60,907 nt of DNA from the NCBI RefSeq assembly GCF_900068895.1, contig NZ_CDPK01000007.1:11542-72448 (forward strand). Reading direction: 5' to 3'. A program made the translations under genes and the position numbers. Under the pieces are notes generated by a model that saw nothing but the letters and a program-made list of their open reading frames with translations, was not told where the DNA came from and did no database searches. This DNA is from Erwinia sp. ErVv1. GTDB lineage: Bacteria > Pseudomonadota > Gammaproteobacteria > Enterobacterales > Enterobacteriaceae. Shown here piece by piece: positions 1 to 10,598 of the stretch (position 1 is the stretch's first letter; each line of letters begins with the position of its first letter).

Positions 1-3000
1 GGCGCAGCTTTTCGTCCTGAGTTGCCACGCCCGTAGCACAGTTGTTCAGATGGCAGATACGCAGATATTTACATCCCAGCGCCACCATCGGGCCAGTACC
101 GAAACCGAAGCTCTCCGCGCCCAGAATGGCCGCTTTGATGATATCGCGCCCCGTCTTCAGACCACCATCGACCTGCAGGCGGATCTTGTGACGCAGACCG
201 TTTGCCACCAGCGCCTGCTGGGTTTCCACCAGGCCCAGCTCCCAGGGACAGCCGGCATATTTCACTGAGCTGAGTGGGCTGGCACCGGTGCCGCCGTCGT
301 AGCCCGCAATGGTAATCAGATCTGCATAGGCTTTGGCCACGCCGGTGGCAATGGTGCCGACGCCCGGTTCAGAGACCAGCTTGACCGAAATCATCGCTTT
401 CGGATTGACCTGCTTCAGATCGAAAATCAGCTGGGCCAAATCCTCAATAGAGTAGATATCGTGGTGAGGCGGTGGTGAAATCAGCGTTACGCCGGGCACA
501 GAATAGCGCAGCCTGGCGATGTATGGCGTGACCTTATCACCGGGTAGCTGTCCGCCTTCGCCTGGCTTCGCGCCCTGTGCCACTTTGATTTGAATCACGT
601 CTGCATTAACCAGATAGGCTGGCGTCACGCCAAACCGTCCTGAGGCCACCTGTTTAATACGCGAGACTTTATTGGTGCCGTAGCGCGCCGGATCTTCACC
701 ACCCTCACCGGAGTTAGAGTAGCCACCCAGGCTGTTCATGGCCTCGGCCAGCGATTCGTGGGCTTCCGGGCTGAGTGCGCCGATAGACATTGCCGCGGTG
801 TCAAAACGCTTGTACAGCTCGCTGGCGGGTTCCACCTCATCAACGCTGATAGCGGTGCTGTCGCCGGCGTTAATCGCCAGCAGGTCGCGCAGGGCGGCCA
901 CGGGACGCTCGTTTACCAGCTTCGCATAATGCTGATAATCGTCATATTCACCGCTCTGTACGGCTTTTTGCAGCGTGGCCACCACGTCAGGGTTGTAAGC
1001 GTGATACTCGCCACCGTGGACATATTTCAGTAGCCCACCCTGATCCAGCGGTTTGCGCTTAAGCCATGCACGTTTGGACAGATTAAGTAGGTCCTGCTGG
1101 AAGTCGGTAAAGGTCGCGCCGCTGATTCGGCTGACCACGCCCTGGAAGCAGAGATCGCAGATATCGCCGTGCAGGCCTACGGCCTCAAACAGCTTAGAAC
1201 AGCGATAGGAGGCGATGGTTGAGATGCCCATTTTGGACATGATCTTATACAGCCCTTTGTTGATGCCGTTACGGTAGTTCAGCATCAGGGTGCGGTAGTC
1301 TTTATTAATGACGCCGGCGTCCGCCATCTTCGCCAGTGATTCATAGGCGAGATAAGGATAAATTGCGGTCGCGCCAAAGCCAAGCAGGACGGCAAAGTGG
1401 TGCGGGTCGCGCGCGCTGGCGGTTTCAACAATGATGTTGGCGTCGCAGCGCAGGTTTTTATCCACCAGCCGGGTCTGAATCGCCCCCACGATCATGGGCA
1501 CCGGCACCGGCAGGCGTGTTTCACTGATGCCGCGATCGGAGAGGATCAGCAACACCGTGCCGTCTTTGACTAAGGCTTCCGCTCTGTCGCACAGCGCGAG
1601 GATGGTCTCCTTCAGCGACGACTCGGCCGGATCGAAGGTGCAGTCAAGCTTGTCGGCGCGATAGTGCTCCTCTTCCTGACTGATTAACTGGTTAAAGTCG
1701 GAGTAGAGCAGGATCGGTGATTTGAAGCTCAGGCGGTGTGCCTGGCCTTCTGCTTCACAAAACACGTTCATCTCACGACCGATACTGGTGGCCAGTGACA
1801 TCACGTGCGCTTCACGCAGCGGATCGATAGGCGGATTGGTAACCTGGGCAAACTGCTGGCGGAAGTAATCGTAAATCACGCGAGGGCGGCTGGAGAGCAC
1901 GGCAAAAGGCGTATCATCGCCCATGGAGCCGACGGCCTCCTGACCGTTTTCACCCAGTACGCGGACAATGGCATCCAGCTCTTCACCGCTGTAACCAAAC
2001 TGCTTCTGAAAGGTTGCCAGCAGATCATCATCCAGCAGGCGCTTGCCAACCTGGTCGTCAGGCAGGTTTTCGAATGGCACCAGGCGACGAACGTTTTTCT
2101 CCATCCACTCTTTGTAAGGGTGACGGCTTTTCAGATCGTTATCGGTTTCGGCAGAGTGCAGAATACGCCCCGCACGGGTATCAATGACCATCAGTTCGCC
2201 CGGGCCAACGCGTCCTTTTTCAATCACCTCATCCGGCTGATAGTCCCAGATCCCCACTTCTGAAGCGCAGGTGATCAGTTTATCTTTGGTAATGACGTAG
2301 CGCGCCGGGCGCAGGCCGTTACGGTCAAGGTTACAGGCCGCATAGCGCCCGTCGGACATGACGATACCCGCCGGGCCATCCCAGGGTTCCATATGCATGG
2401 AGTTGAAATCGAAGAAGTCCCGCAGTTCAGGATCCATATCCGGGTTGTTCTGCCAGGCCGGTGGCACCAGCAGGCGCATGGCGCGGATCAGATCCATCCC
2501 TCCGCTCAGGAACAGCTCCAGCATGTTATCCATGGAGCTGGAATCCGAGCCGGTTTCGTTAACAAAGGGAGCGGCATCCTGCAGATCGGGGATCAGCGGG
2601 GTTTTGAATTTATAGGCGCGGGCCTTTGCCCACTGGCGGTTACCGGCAATGGTATTGATTTCACCGTTATGCGCCATATAGCGGAATGGCTGAGCCAGCG
2701 GCCAGCGCGGCACGGTATTGGTCGAGAAGCGCTGGTGAAACAGGCAGATGGCCGACTCCAGTCGCAGATCGGCAAGATCCAGATAGAAGCGAGGGAGATC
2801 CGTCGGCATGCACAGGCCTTTGTAAATATTGACCTGGTTAGAGAAGCTGCAAACGTAAAACTCTTTGTCGTCGATGCGCTTTTCAATACGGCGGCGCGCC
2901 ATAAACAGGCGGCGCTCCATATCGCGCGGGCGCCAGCCGGCGGGCGCATTGATAAACAGCTGTTCAATACGCGGCTTAGAGGAGAGGGCAATTTCACCCA

Positions 3001-3376
3001 GCACTTCCTCATTCACGGGCACCTCACGCCAGCCAACAATCGACAGCGTTTCGCGCAGAACCTCCTCTTCGACAATGCGGCGGCTTTCACGAGCCAGCTC
3101 ATCGTCGCGGTTCAGAAACAGCATGCCAACCGCATAGTTTTTCGCCAGACGCCAGCCACGTTCGGCGGCTACAACGCGAAAGAAACGATCGGGTTTCTGT
3201 AATAACAGGCCACAGCCGTCGCCGGTCTTGCCGTCAGCAAGGATCGCGCCACGGTGTTGCATACGGGCCAGTGCGTGGATGGCGGTACGCACTACCTTGT
3301 GGCTAGGTTCGCCTTCTATGTGGGCGATCAGGCCGAAACCACAGTTATCCTTTTCAAGGGATTTATCGTACAACAT
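1..3376 (-). CDS. gltB: Glutamate synthase (NADPH) large subunit, 5' part; runs off the left edge
   Basis: Large subunit of GOGAT, which turns glutamine plus 2-oxoglutarate into two glutamates in the cytoplasm. About 1125 codons of an expected ~1480 are present. The protein begins [15 protein letters not shown]; Cys12 would become the N-terminal glutaminase nucleophile after propeptide removal. The class-II amidotransferase domain comes first, then the FMN-binding synthase domain. The cysteines of the 3Fe-4S cluster (C-x5-C-x4-C, in [12 protein letters not shown]) lie at the window edge, about bases 28-85. I chose this ATG because an SD (GGAGG) sits just upstream and an in-frame TGA lies 17 codons upstream with no conventional start between. 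The longer start I recall for E. coli is therefore not available here. Divergent from arcB. Confidence 0.97.
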   Translation of the reverse strand, partial: MLYDKSLEKDNCGFGLIAHIEGEPSHKVVRTAIHALARMQHRGAILADGKTGDGCGLLLQKPDRFFRVVAAERGWRLAKNYAVGMLFLNRDDELARESRRIVEEEVLRETLSIVGWREVPVNEEVLGEIALSSKPRIEQLFINAPAGWRPRDMERRLFMARRRIEKRIDDKEFYVCSFSNQVNIYKGLCMPTDLPRFYLDLADLRLESAICLFHQRFSTNTVPRWPLAQPFRYMAHNGEINTIAGNRQWAKARAYKFKTPLIPDLQDAAPFVNETGSDSSSMDNMLELFLSGGMDLIRAMRLLVPPAWQNNPDMDPELRDFFDFNSMHMEPWDGPAGIVMSDGRYAACNLDRNGLRPARYVITKDKLITCASEVGIWDYQPDEVIEKGRVGPGELMVIDTRAGRILHSAETDNDLKSRHPYKEWMEKNVRRLVPFENLPDDQVGKRLLDDDLLATFQKQFGYSGEELDAIVRVLGENGQEAVGSMGDDTPFAVLSSRPRVIYDYFRQQFAQVTNPPIDPLREAHVMSLATSIGREMNVFCEAEGQAHRLSFKSPILLYSDFNQLISQEEEHYRADKLDCTFDPAESSLKETILALCDRAEALVKDGTVLLILSDRGISETRLPVPVPMIVGAIQTRLVDKNLRCDANIIVETASARDPHHFAVLLGFGATAIYPYLAYESLAKMADAGVINKDYRTLMLNYRNGINKGLYKIMSKMGISTIASYRCSKLFEAVGLHGDICDLCFQGVVSRISGATFTDFQQDLLNLSKRAWLKRKPLDQGGLLKYVHGGEYHAYNPDVVATLQKAVQSGEYDDYQHYAKLVNERPVAALRDLLAINAGDSTAISVDEVEPASELYKRFDTAAMSIGALSPEAHESLAEAMNSLGGYSNSGEGGEDPARYGTNKVSRIKQVASGRFGVTPAYLVNADVIQIKVAQGAKPGEGGQLPGDKVTPYIARLRYSVPGVTLISPPPHHDIYSIEDLAQLIFDLKQVNPKAMISVKLVSEPGVGTIATGVAKAYADLITIAGYDGGTGASPLSSVKYAGCPWELGLVETQQALVANGLRHKIRLQVDGGLKTGRDIIKAAILGAESFGFGTGPMVALGCKYLRICHLNNCATGVATQDEKLR

Positions 3377-4306
3377 AATAGTGAACCTCCCCAGGCTCTG
3401 CGGGATTCCCTGCGCCGACGAGGGTCAGACGTAGAAAGGGCATGGCGACAGGTTTTACGAGCTACGCTCACCCTTTTTGTCGCCCCTCTATATCTTTCCG
3501 TTAGCATCGGTGTTGCAAGCGTTGAGAACTTGCTTCAGAGGGAGTCTCTATAACTGCATAAGTATGACGGGTTGAATACCCATCCAGAAAGCTTCCAGCG
3601 GATTTCCAACTTATCGGGAAAGCGAACTCAGGTCAACAAGGTGGCTTACAGGCGGCTTTACCACGCTTGTATGAAATAAGCTTTTGATAAATAGCTATTT
3701 TTTACATGTTTTTCTGCCACTCTTATCAGGGGCCATGCAGGGTGAAGTGTGAGCTGTATCACTGTAGTGCAGGGGGGAAATCTCTGCACCATGCTGGGGC
3801 CAGGGCTATTGCTAGCAGGAAATGCTGGTAAAGCAGGCTTAAACCTTGGAACGCACTGTTTTTAACGCTAACGCATATTTGAATAAAATAGGCGGTCTGG
3901 ATAAGCAAAATTAATTGGTACGGGGTGAATATTTAGATAATTTTATTGCATTGTTATTCTTCTGGCGACCTCTCTCTTTTTGACCCCTTTCACGCCGTGG
4001 CGCTGTGGCATCACGTCTCAGGAAAAAAATGGCCAGGCTATTTTCGTCTCAATTATGCATTTCACTCATTCCGAACCCGGCCACAGGATCTTCGCTATCA
4101 GGATATCTTTCAGCGTAAATGCTTTATGTCAGTCGCCGTATCCGGTGTCGCCAGGTGAAGCGTGGCTGGCCTCCTGGGAGGGGCGCTGCCTGTTCGACAG
4201 CCTCCGGGCTGCACCAACAGAGTGCACAGACCTTCTGCTGCCCAACCCCAACGTGCTTTACACTTTTACGGTATGATTATCGCCTTCGATCTGGAAGGGA
4301 TCCTTT
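3377..4306. other. 930-bp gltB-arcB divergent intergenic region
   Basis: Holds the 5' leader and promoter region of gltB and the arcB promoter. In E. coli the radical-SAM gene yhcC lies here; no reading frame resembling it is visible. The short overlapping ORFs at 3946-4344 have no recognisable product and no good ribosome-binding site, so I do not call them genes. The part around 3660-3960 is AT-rich. I cannot place individual operators. Confidence 0.6.
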
Positions 4307-6649
4307 ATGAAACAAATTCGTTTATTGGCCCAGTACTACGTTGACCTGATGGTGAAACTGGGGCTGGTGCGCTTCTCGCTGCTGTTAGCGTCTGCGCTGG
4401 TGGTACTGGCGATGATCGTGCAGATGGCGGTCACGATGGTGCTACGCGGCCATGTGGAAAGCATAGATATTGTCCGCTCGGTCTTTTTTGGCCTGCTGAT
4501 CACCCCCTGGGCGGTCTATTTTCTTTCTGTCGTGGTGGAACAGCTGGAAGAGTCGCGGCAGCGTCTTTCCCGTCTGGTGGACAAGCTGGAGGAGATGCGC
4601 CATCGCGATTTGGAACTCAATCAGCAGATGAAAGAGAACATCAGCCAGCTTAATCATGAAATAGCGGATCGCATTAAGGCCGAAGAGGCCCGCCTGCTGG
4701 TGGTTGATCGGCTGAAAGAGGAGATGGCCCGCCGCGAGCAGGCGCAAATTGAACTTGAGCAACAATCCTCCTTCCTGCGCTCATTCCTTGATGCCTCCCC
4801 TGACCTGGTGTTCTATCGCAACATCGATCAGCAATTTTCTGGCTGTAACCGCGCAATGGAGCTGCTAACCGGCATGAGTGAGAAGCTGCTTATCGGCCTT
4901 TCGCCGCGCGACGTATATGACGAGGATGCGGCGACTAAGGTATTGGAAACGGACGATAAAGTCTTCCGCCATAACGTTTCTCTGACCTACGAACAGTGGC
5001 TGCAATACCCCGATGGGCGTAAGGCCTGTTTTGAAATTCGCAAGGTCCCCTATTATGACCGCGTGGGTAAACGCAGCGGACTAATGGGCTTTGGACGCGA
5101 TATAACGGAGCGTAAGCGCTACCAGGACGCGTTAGAGAACGCCAGCAGGGAAAAGACCACCTTTATCTCTACGATCAGCCACGAGCTTCGTACGCCGCTT
5201 AATGGCATTGTCGGCCTCAGCCGCATTCTTCTTGATACCGGGCTTAACCCTGAACAGCTTAACTACCTAAAAACGATCCACGTCTCGGCCATCACGCTGG
5301 GCAACATTTTCAATGACGTGATTGAGATGGACAAAATTGAGCGGCGTAAAGTGCAGCTGGACAACCAGCCGGTGGATTTCACCGGTTTCCTTGCCGATCT
5401 TGAAAATCTCTCTGGTCTGCTGGTACAGCCAAAGGGACTCCAGTTTTTACTGGAACCTGAGCTGCCGCTGCCGCAAAAAATCGTGACCGATGGTACCCGG
5501 CTGCGGCAGATTTTATGGAACCTGATTGGCAACGCGGTGAAATTCACTCAGCAGGGCAGTATTGTCGTGCGGGTTTCCTGCCCCGGTGAAACCTGCCTGC
5601 GATTCGAGGTGGAAGATTCGGGGATGGGGATCCCGCAGGATGAGCAGGATAAAATCTTCGCCATGTACTACCAGGTGAAGGATCAGCACGGCGGCAAACC
5701 GGCTACGGGGACCGGCATTGGTCTTGCGGTTTCACGGCGTCTGGCGCAAAGCATGGGCGGAGACATTACCGTTCGCAGCGCCCCCGGCGCGGGCTCCTGC
5801 TTTACCCTGACCGTCAACGCGCCGCGCATCACGGAGGAGGTTTCCGAACAGCAGGCGTCAGAGGATATGCCGCTCCCGGCCCTGCACGTGCTGCTGGTCG
5901 AGGATATCGAACTGAATGTGGTCGTGGCACGGTCGGTGCTGGAGAAACTCGGTAACAGCGTTGAGGTGGCAATGACCGGTGAAGCCGCGCTGGCGATGTT
6001 CGATCCCGATGAATTTGACCTGGTTCTGCTGGATATCCAGCTTCCTGATATGACCGGGCTGGATGTCGCACGTCATATCCAGCAGCGCTTTGCCGGTCAG
6101 CGCCTGCCGCCGCTGGTGGCTCTGACCGCCAATGTGCTTAAGGACAAAAAAGATTACCTGGATGCGGGTATGGATGATGTCTTAAGTAAACCGCTGGCCG
6201 TACCTGCCCTGACGGCCATCATTCAAAAATACTGGGATTCTCAGCAGCAGACGGCTGATGAAGACCGACAGGAGAGTGCCGTGGACGAGAAAAAGCTGGC
6301 TTTGCTGGATATCGATATGCTGCAGCAATACATTGAACTGGTAGGTCCACAGCTTATTGTTCAAAGCCTTGAGATGTTCGAGCAAATGATGCCGGGCTAT
6401 CTGGCGGTGCTGGACTCAAACATGATGGCGCGGGATCAAAAAGGCATTGCAGAGGAAGGACATAAGATCAAAGGCGCTGCGGGATCGGTAGGCCTGGTTC
6501 ATTTACAGCATATTGCCAAACAGATTCAAAGCCCGGAACTGCCAGCCTGGTGGGACAACGTGCAGGAGTGGGTGGACGAGCTGAAGCTTGAGTGGCGGCA
6601 CGACGTTGAAGTATTACGGGAATGGGTGAGTAGTCTTGAAAAAAAATGA
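4307..6649 (+). CDS. arcB: Aerobic respiration control sensor kinase ArcB (tripartite hybrid kinase)
   Basis: Inner-membrane sensor of quinone redox state that phosphorylates ArcA under low oxygen and dephosphorylates it under oxygen. 780 residues (E. coli 778). Order: two transmembrane helices in the first ~80 residues, a coiled coil, a PAS domain (about 155-275), the histidine kinase with His292 in SHELRTP and the G1/G2 ATP boxes, a receiver with Asp576 in LLDIQLP, and an HPt domain with His719 in EGHKIKG. All three phosphorelay residues are present. The start has a plausible SD (GGAAGGGA). The 3' end overlaps the terminator of arcZ on the other strand. In E. coli elbB follows; here it does not. 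Confidence 0.98.
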   Translation: MKQIRLLAQYYVDLMVKLGLVRFSLLLASALVVLAMIVQMAVTMVLRGHVESIDIVRSVFFGLLITPWAVYFLSVVVEQLEESRQRLSRLVDKLEEMRHRDLELNQQMKENISQLNHEIADRIKAEEARLLVVDRLKEEMARREQAQIELEQQSSFLRSFLDASPDLVFYRNIDQQFSGCNRAMELLTGMSEKLLIGLSPRDVYDEDAATKVLETDDKVFRHNVSLTYEQWLQYPDGRKACFEIRKVPYYDRVGKRSGLMGFGRDITERKRYQDALENASREKTTFISTISHELRTPLNGIVGLSRILLDTGLNPEQLNYLKTIHVSAITLGNIFNDVIEMDKIERRKVQLDNQPVDFTGFLADLENLSGLLVQPKGLQFLLEPELPLPQKIVTDGTRLRQILWNLIGNAVKFTQQGSIVVRVSCPGETCLRFEVEDSGMGIPQDEQDKIFAMYYQVKDQHGGKPATGTGIGLAVSRRLAQSMGGDITVRSAPGAGSCFTLTVNAPRITEEVSEQQASEDMPLPALHVLLVEDIELNVVVARSVLEKLGNSVEVAMTGEAALAMFDPDEFDLVLLDIQLPDMTGLDVARHIQQRFAGQRLPPLVALTANVLKDKKDYLDAGMDDVLSKPLAVPALTAIIQKYWDSQQQTADEDRQESAVDEKKLALLDIDMLQQYIELVGPQLIVQSLEMFEQMMPGYLAVLDSNMMARDQKGIAEEGHKIKGAAGSVGLVHLQHIAKQIQSPELPAWWDNVQEWVDELKLEWRHDVEVLREWVSSLEKK

Positions 6650-6761
6650 CCCCGACCGAAGCCGGGGTGCGCGAATACTGCGCCAACACCAGGGAAAAGG
6701 GTAACCTGCGCAATTCTAAAAGTTAGAGTATTAAGCACAGGCGCGGTATTGGTTAAAACGC
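6640..6761 (-). ncRNA. arcZ: ArcZ Hfq-dependent small RNA (5' end approximate)
   Basis: Read on the minus strand, the region contains TTTCCCTGGTGTTGGCGC followed by AGTATTCGCGCACCCCGG. This is the conserved 3' half of E. coli ArcZ, including the seed that pairs with rpoS and other mRNAs. The rho-independent terminator is at 6651-6669: an ACCCCGGC stem capped by a UUCG tetraloop, then a run of eight U that overlaps the last two lysine codons of arcB. Position and orientation, antisense to the arcB 3' end, are as in E. coli. The 5' third has diverged, so the 5' end is set only from the ~121-nt length I recall for E. coli. In E. coli ArcZ is repressed by ArcA and represses arcB. Confidence 0.88.
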
Positions 6762-7567
6762 TACGTTACAACGGTTCGTTACTGGTATAACTAAATCTTG
6801 CATCATACTTAGTAACTACTGTAGCAAATCCTACATCACATGTTACCAGATTCATTAAAATCTGTGAAGTGGAGCGGCGTTTGCAGACAGGAAACATTAA
6901 TTTGATGATACAGTCAAGCCTGGAATGAATTTTAACGCCTTATTGATGGAAATTTGAACGTTTGTGGCAGTTTTTGTGTGGAATTGATGTACAACCTGTA
7001 CCCCAGACCCTGTACAAGCGCTAGCACCGTTGCTAAAAAAAAATCTATCGCCCGATAAATATTTAACTGGCTGTAAATCTTATTTTTTATGAGATGCAGG
7101 TCTCGGGCTCTTAGCAAAAGAGCATGAAACTTTTCAAAACTTAAGAGTAAGATTTTAGCGATTAAAAACGGGTTAGCTGTCGAATTATCTTAACAAAATT
7201 GGCTGGGCCCTGCCACCGGGATATAGGGGCAATTGTTAATGCTTATGCCTGATGCGGGTAAGGATTAGCACGAATTAGCAAAGCTTAATGATTAAAGTGT
7301 TAAGAAAAATTAATGTTTTATTTTTAAGCATTAGCCATGCTTATTTCGATTACGGGCAGCCCAGGATGCACAATTCTGGCGCATGGAACCGATTCCTTTT
7401 GGTTGGAAGTGATTGAAGCCGTTAGGGCATTTTCGGATAAAGTCCTACAAAGAGGCGAGTTAAGACTCAACAATTCCAGGGTAATGTAAAGTGGATTACG
7501 CCTTCGCGTTACGGCTTGAACTAAGGTTTTTTACTAAAATAGATAAGACAGAAATGGAGTTAATTTT
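6762..7567. other. ~800-bp AT-rich gap between arcZ and mtgA
   Basis: No gene seen. In E. coli elbB (about 217 codons) lies between arcB and mtgA; nothing like it remains in any frame. The region is clearly richer in A+T than its neighbours and has several TTAAG/TTAAT tracts. An imperfect palindrome, AAGCAT-TAGCC-ATGCTT, lies at about 7327-7343. The mtgA promoter is probably within the last 150 bases. Decayed elbB or an AT-rich regulatory zone are both possible. Confidence 0.55.
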
Positions 7568-8284
7568 ATGAGCCAGCGAAAACGATCGATCGCCCAGCGC
7601 GTCAGGTTGTGGCTTACCCGTATTTTATTGACTGTTTTTGGCGCCTGGATAGCGGGAATTTTATTATTCTCTTTTTTACCCGTTCCCTTTTCCGCCGTGA
7701 TGGCGGAGCGGCAGATAAGTGCCTGGCTAAGCGGCGACTTTGGCTATGTTGCCCATTCCGAATGGGTTTCCAGAAATGAAGTCTCCTCCTGGATGCCTCT
7801 GGCGGTCATCGCCTCCGAGGATCAGACCTTTCCCACCCACTGGGGCTTCGATGTACAGGCCATTCAGTCCGTACTGGACAGTGAAAGCGGTCATATGAGA
7901 GGGGCATCTACCCTGTCTCAGCAGACGGCTAAGAATCTCTTTCTGTGGGATGGGCGTAGCTGGTTGCGTAAGGGATTAGAGGCGATGCTCACCGTTGGTA
8001 TTGAAACAGTCTGGTCAAAAAGAAGAATTATTACGGTCTATCTGAACGTCGCGGAGTTTGGCGAGGGCGTTTTTGGTGTGGAAGCGGCGTCCCAGCGTTA
8101 CTTCCACAAGCCTGCGAGCCGGCTGACCATGTCAGAAGCGGCGCTCCTTGCCGCCGTGCTGCCTAACCCTATACGCTTTCGTGCTGACCGTCCTTCAGGC
8201 TATATCCTTCAGCGTCAGCAGTGGATCCTGCGGCAGATGCGTCAGTTAGGGGGAGAGGGGTTTATCCGGGAGCATAAGCTGTAA
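7568..8284 (+). CDS. mtgA: Monofunctional peptidoglycan glycosyltransferase MtgA
   Basis: Polymerises lipid II into glycan strands at the periplasmic face. 238 residues (E. coli ~242). One N-terminal transmembrane anchor (about 13-37) precedes a GT51 domain. The first motif, [15 protein letters not shown], carries the catalytic glutamate; [15 protein letters not shown] and the [10 protein letters not shown] motif with its second glutamate follow. There is no transpeptidase domain. SD ATGGAG sits 7 bases before the ATG. Converges on ptsO. Confidence 0.96.
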   Translation: MSQRKRSIAQRVRLWLTRILLTVFGAWIAGILLFSFLPVPFSAVMAERQISAWLSGDFGYVAHSEWVSRNEVSSWMPLAVIASEDQTFPTHWGFDVQAIQSVLDSESGHMRGASTLSQQTAKNLFLWDGRSWLRKGLEAMLTVGIETVWSKRRIITVYLNVAEFGEGVFGVEAASQRYFHKPASRLTMSEAALLAAVLPNPIRFRADRPSGYILQRQQWILRQMRQLGGEGFIREHKL

Positions 8285-8295
8285 CCGTATCCGAT

Positions 8296-8330
8296 CTTAA
8301 TGGGCGTGAGAGGACTTTCCGCCCATTAAG
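8296..8330. terminator. Hairpin between convergent mtgA and ptsO
   Basis: A perfect 11-bp inverted repeat (CTTAATGGGCG / CGCCCATTAAG) with a 13-base loop lies between the two convergent stops. There is no long T run on either side, so it may act as a 3'-end stabiliser or a weak bidirectional terminator. Confidence 0.6.
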
Positions 8331-8348
8331 AGGACTCTGCCAAAAGGG

Positions 8349-8621
8349 TCAATCCTCGTCGAAACCTGCGTCAAAAAGTTCAATAACGGCCGCCAGCGCC
8401 TGCACCTCCTGCGGGCCGGTGGCTTCGATTTCAATTTGCCGTCCCTTGGCAGAATCCAACATCAGCAGGGCGATAACGCTGCTTGCTTCGGCTTCAGTGC
8501 CCGTTTCGTTACGCAGGAGCACTTCCGCATCAAAGCTCTGCACCAGCTCAAAGAGCTTCATTGCCGGGCGGGCATGCATGCCCAGCTTATTTTTAATTTC
8601 AACGGTTTGTCTGACGGTCAT
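8349..8621 (-). CDS. ptsO: Phosphocarrier protein NPr of the nitrogen PTS
   Basis: HPr-like carrier that passes phosphate from EI-Ntr (PtsP) to PtsN. 90 residues, the family length. The phosphorylated histidine is His16 in GMHARPA. The start overlaps the rapZ stop by four bases (ATGA), so translation is probably coupled. Last gene of the rpoN-hpf-ptsN-rapZ-ptsO cluster. Confidence 0.97.
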   Translation of the reverse strand: MTVRQTVEIKNKLGMHARPAMKLFELVQSFDAEVLLRNETGTEAEASSVIALLMLDSAKGRQIEIEATGPQEVQALAAVIELFDAGFDED

Positions 8622-9472
8622 GATTTGCGTTTTTCCAGCGTGCGATGGCGTGACTGAACATTTTTGCCGCGCGAGCGGAAATAATCAGCCAGCTGCTCGG
8701 CAATGTAGACCGAGCGATGCTTACCGCCGGTACAGCCAATCGCCACGGTCAGGTAGCTGCGGTTGTTGGTTTCCAGCATTGGTAGCCACAGTTCCAGATA
8801 GCTACGGGTCTGGTAGATAAAATTGTGTACTTCGGTATGGCGGTCAAGAAACGCCGCAACCGGACGATCCAGCCCGGTCATAGGTCGCAGCTTGGGATCC
8901 CAGTGCGGGTTCGGCAGGAAGCGCACGTCAAAAACGTAGTCGGCATCAATGGGAATACCGTGTTTGAAGCCGAAGGATTCAAACACCATGGTCAGCTCGC
9001 GTTCGCGCTTGCCCAGCAGGCGCGTACGCAACATCTCTGCCAGCTCATGCACGGACATTTCGGACGTATCCACAATCAGGTCAGCGCGCGAGCGTAGCGG
9101 CTCCAGCAGGTCGCTCTCTTCGTCTATGGCGCTCTCAAGGGAGAGGTTCTTACTGGAGAGCGGATGCAGTCGTCGCGTATCGCTGTAGCGGCGAATTAAG
9201 GTATTGCGATCGGCATCCAGAAACAGCAGCTGCGGCGAAAAGCTCTCGGGCAGACTGGTTAGCGCCTTTTCGAACACTTCCGGCGATTCAGGCATATTGC
9301 GTACATCAATACTGACCGCCGCTGACATATTGCGGTCGGCAAGAGACTTCGCCAGCTCCGGTAGCAGGACCACGGGCAGATTATCCACGCAGTAAAAGCC
9401 CATATCTTCCAGCGCGCGCAGCGCGACGGACTTACCGGAACCGGATCGACCGCTGACAATCATCAGCACCAT
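8618..9472 (-). CDS. rapZ: RNase adapter protein RapZ (GlmZ decay regulator)
   Basis: Binds the sRNAs GlmY and GlmZ and delivers GlmZ to RNase E, tuning glmS to the glucosamine-6-phosphate level. 284 residues, as in E. coli. Walker A GRSGSGKS at residues 8-15; the C-terminal RNA-binding half includes the [11 protein letters not shown] segment and ends in a basic tail ([19 protein letters not shown]). Lies between ptsN and ptsO. glmM, also in the hexosamine pathway, is about 24 kb away in this window. Confidence 0.97.
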   Translation of the reverse strand: MVLMIVSGRSGSGKSVALRALEDMGFYCVDNLPVVLLPELAKSLADRNMSAAVSIDVRNMPESPEVFEKALTSLPESFSPQLLFLDADRNTLIRRYSDTRRLHPLSSKNLSLESAIDEESDLLEPLRSRADLIVDTSEMSVHELAEMLRTRLLGKRERELTMVFESFGFKHGIPIDADYVFDVRFLPNPHWDPKLRPMTGLDRPVAAFLDRHTEVHNFIYQTRSYLELWLPMLETNNRSYLTVAIGCTGGKHRSVYIAEQLADYFRSRGKNVQSRHRTLEKRKS

Positions 9473-9588
9473 GACGTTTTCTCCTGATTTGCCGCTGACT
9501 GAAAGAGAGGTGTCGCGCCGGACATGCGGCTCCTTTCAGCCCTCACAACATTCATCCAATCAGCCGACGGACATCAGCTGCATGCAAG

Positions 9589-10068
9589 CTAGGTCTCCTC
9601 ATGGCCCTCTGCCATGATCTCATAAAGCTCTTCGTCAGTCTGGGCCGCGCGAAGGCGGCGGCAAATCGTTTTATCCGCCAGCCGTCGGGCTACCAGAGAA
9701 AGGGTGTGCAGATGCGTTTTACACTGATCAGCCGGAACAAGCAGGGCAAAAAGCAGATCCACTGGCTGATTATCAATGGCATCAAAGGCGATGGGCTGAT
9801 CGAGCCGGATAAAGACGCCTACCGCGCGCAGGGTGTCTTCCACCAGCTTGCCGTGCGGGATGGCGATACCGTTGCCAATCCCGGTACTTCCCATACGTTC
9901 ACGCGTAAGGATAGCCTCAAAGATGGTCTGGTGTGGCAGGTTCAGCTGCTTAGCAGCCAGTTCGCTGATAATCTCCAGCGCCCGCTTTTTACTCTGACAG
10001 TGTACGCCGCTTCGGGTGCAGGAGAGGCTTAGTACAGTGCTCAGTTCCAGTGTTAAATCATTGTTCAT
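9589..10068 (-). CDS. ptsN: Nitrogen regulatory PTS enzyme IIA(Ntr)
   Basis: Terminal phospho-acceptor of the nitrogen PTS. In E. coli its dephosphorylated form controls potassium uptake (TrkA, KdpD) and other targets. 159 residues; the phospho-histidine is His72 in AIPHGKL. I chose the ATG that gives MNNDLTLELS, which aligns with the E. coli start (MTNNDTTLQL). The ORF could open 12 codons further upstream, but that extension is not conserved. 220 bases separate it from hpf, with a hairpin between. Confidence 0.96.
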   Translation of the reverse strand: MNNDLTLELSTVLSLSCTRSGVHCQSKKRALEIISELAAKQLNLPHQTIFEAILTRERMGSTGIGNGIAIPHGKLVEDTLRAVGVFIRLDQPIAFDAIDNQPVDLLFALLVPADQCKTHLHTLSLVARRLADKTICRRLRAAQTDEELYEIMAEGHEET

Positions 10069-10191
10069 AATGGGTTCACTTACTTGTTCACTTCCGCCTG
10101 GCAAAAGGTGTCATCTTTTGCATCACTGAGCACAGGTTAGCGATGTATCGAAAACGCCCGACCGACTACAGCATGCCTTAATGATCAAACA

Positions 10192-10219
10192 GCCCGTACG
10201 CCATAATCAGAGTACGGGC
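10192..10219. other. Intercistronic hairpin between hpf and ptsN
   Basis: A perfect 8-bp inverted repeat (GCCCGTAC / GTACGGGC) with a 12-base loop. On the coding (minus) strand it is followed by TGTTTGATC, too weak for a strong terminator. It could be an attenuator or an RNA-processing or stability element. Confidence 0.45.
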
Positions 10220-10288
10220 CGGTCAATCTTACGTCACGTTCTTACTCTACATAAGGGTGGCGAAAAAAGAATCAATGCCTGAGTGAGT

Positions 10289-10576
10289 TTAGTGTTGTTT
10301 TAACTTATCTTTATGTTTATTGAGTTGGCGAGTGAGCTTATCTACTAAGCCGTCAATCGCCGCGTACATATCTTTTTCTTCCGAGGTGGCATGCAACTCA
10401 CCGCCGTTCACATGCAGGGTCGCATCGGCTATCTGCGTGACCTTTTCGACTTTAAGAACAATATAAACCTGATTAATTCGGTCGAAATAGTGCTCCAGCT
10501 TAGCAAATTTGGTGGTAACAAATTCGCGCAGGGGATCGGTGATTTCAACATTTAGCCCAGTGATATTGAGTTGCAT
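10289..10576 (-). CDS. hpf: Ribosome hibernation promoting factor HPF (short form)
   Basis: Binds the 30S decoding centre in stationary phase and promotes 100S dimers. 95 residues, the short gammaproteobacterial form. It starts MQLNITGLNVEITDPLREFV and has the basic C-terminal helix TRQLNKHKDKLKQH. Begins 22 bases after the rpoN stop, so probably co-transcribed with it. Confidence 0.97.
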   Translation of the reverse strand: MQLNITGLNVEITDPLREFVTTKFAKLEHYFDRINQVYIVLKVEKVTQIADATLHVNGGELHATSEEKDMYAAIDGLVDKLTRQLNKHKDKLKQH

Positions 10577-10598
10577 GCTTTCTTCCTTATCTGTTCGT

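Noticed and set aside
3946-4344. Cluster of short overlapping frames upstream of arcB
   Set aside because: No SD, no family resemblance and mutual overlap; most likely non-coding leader and promoter sequence.
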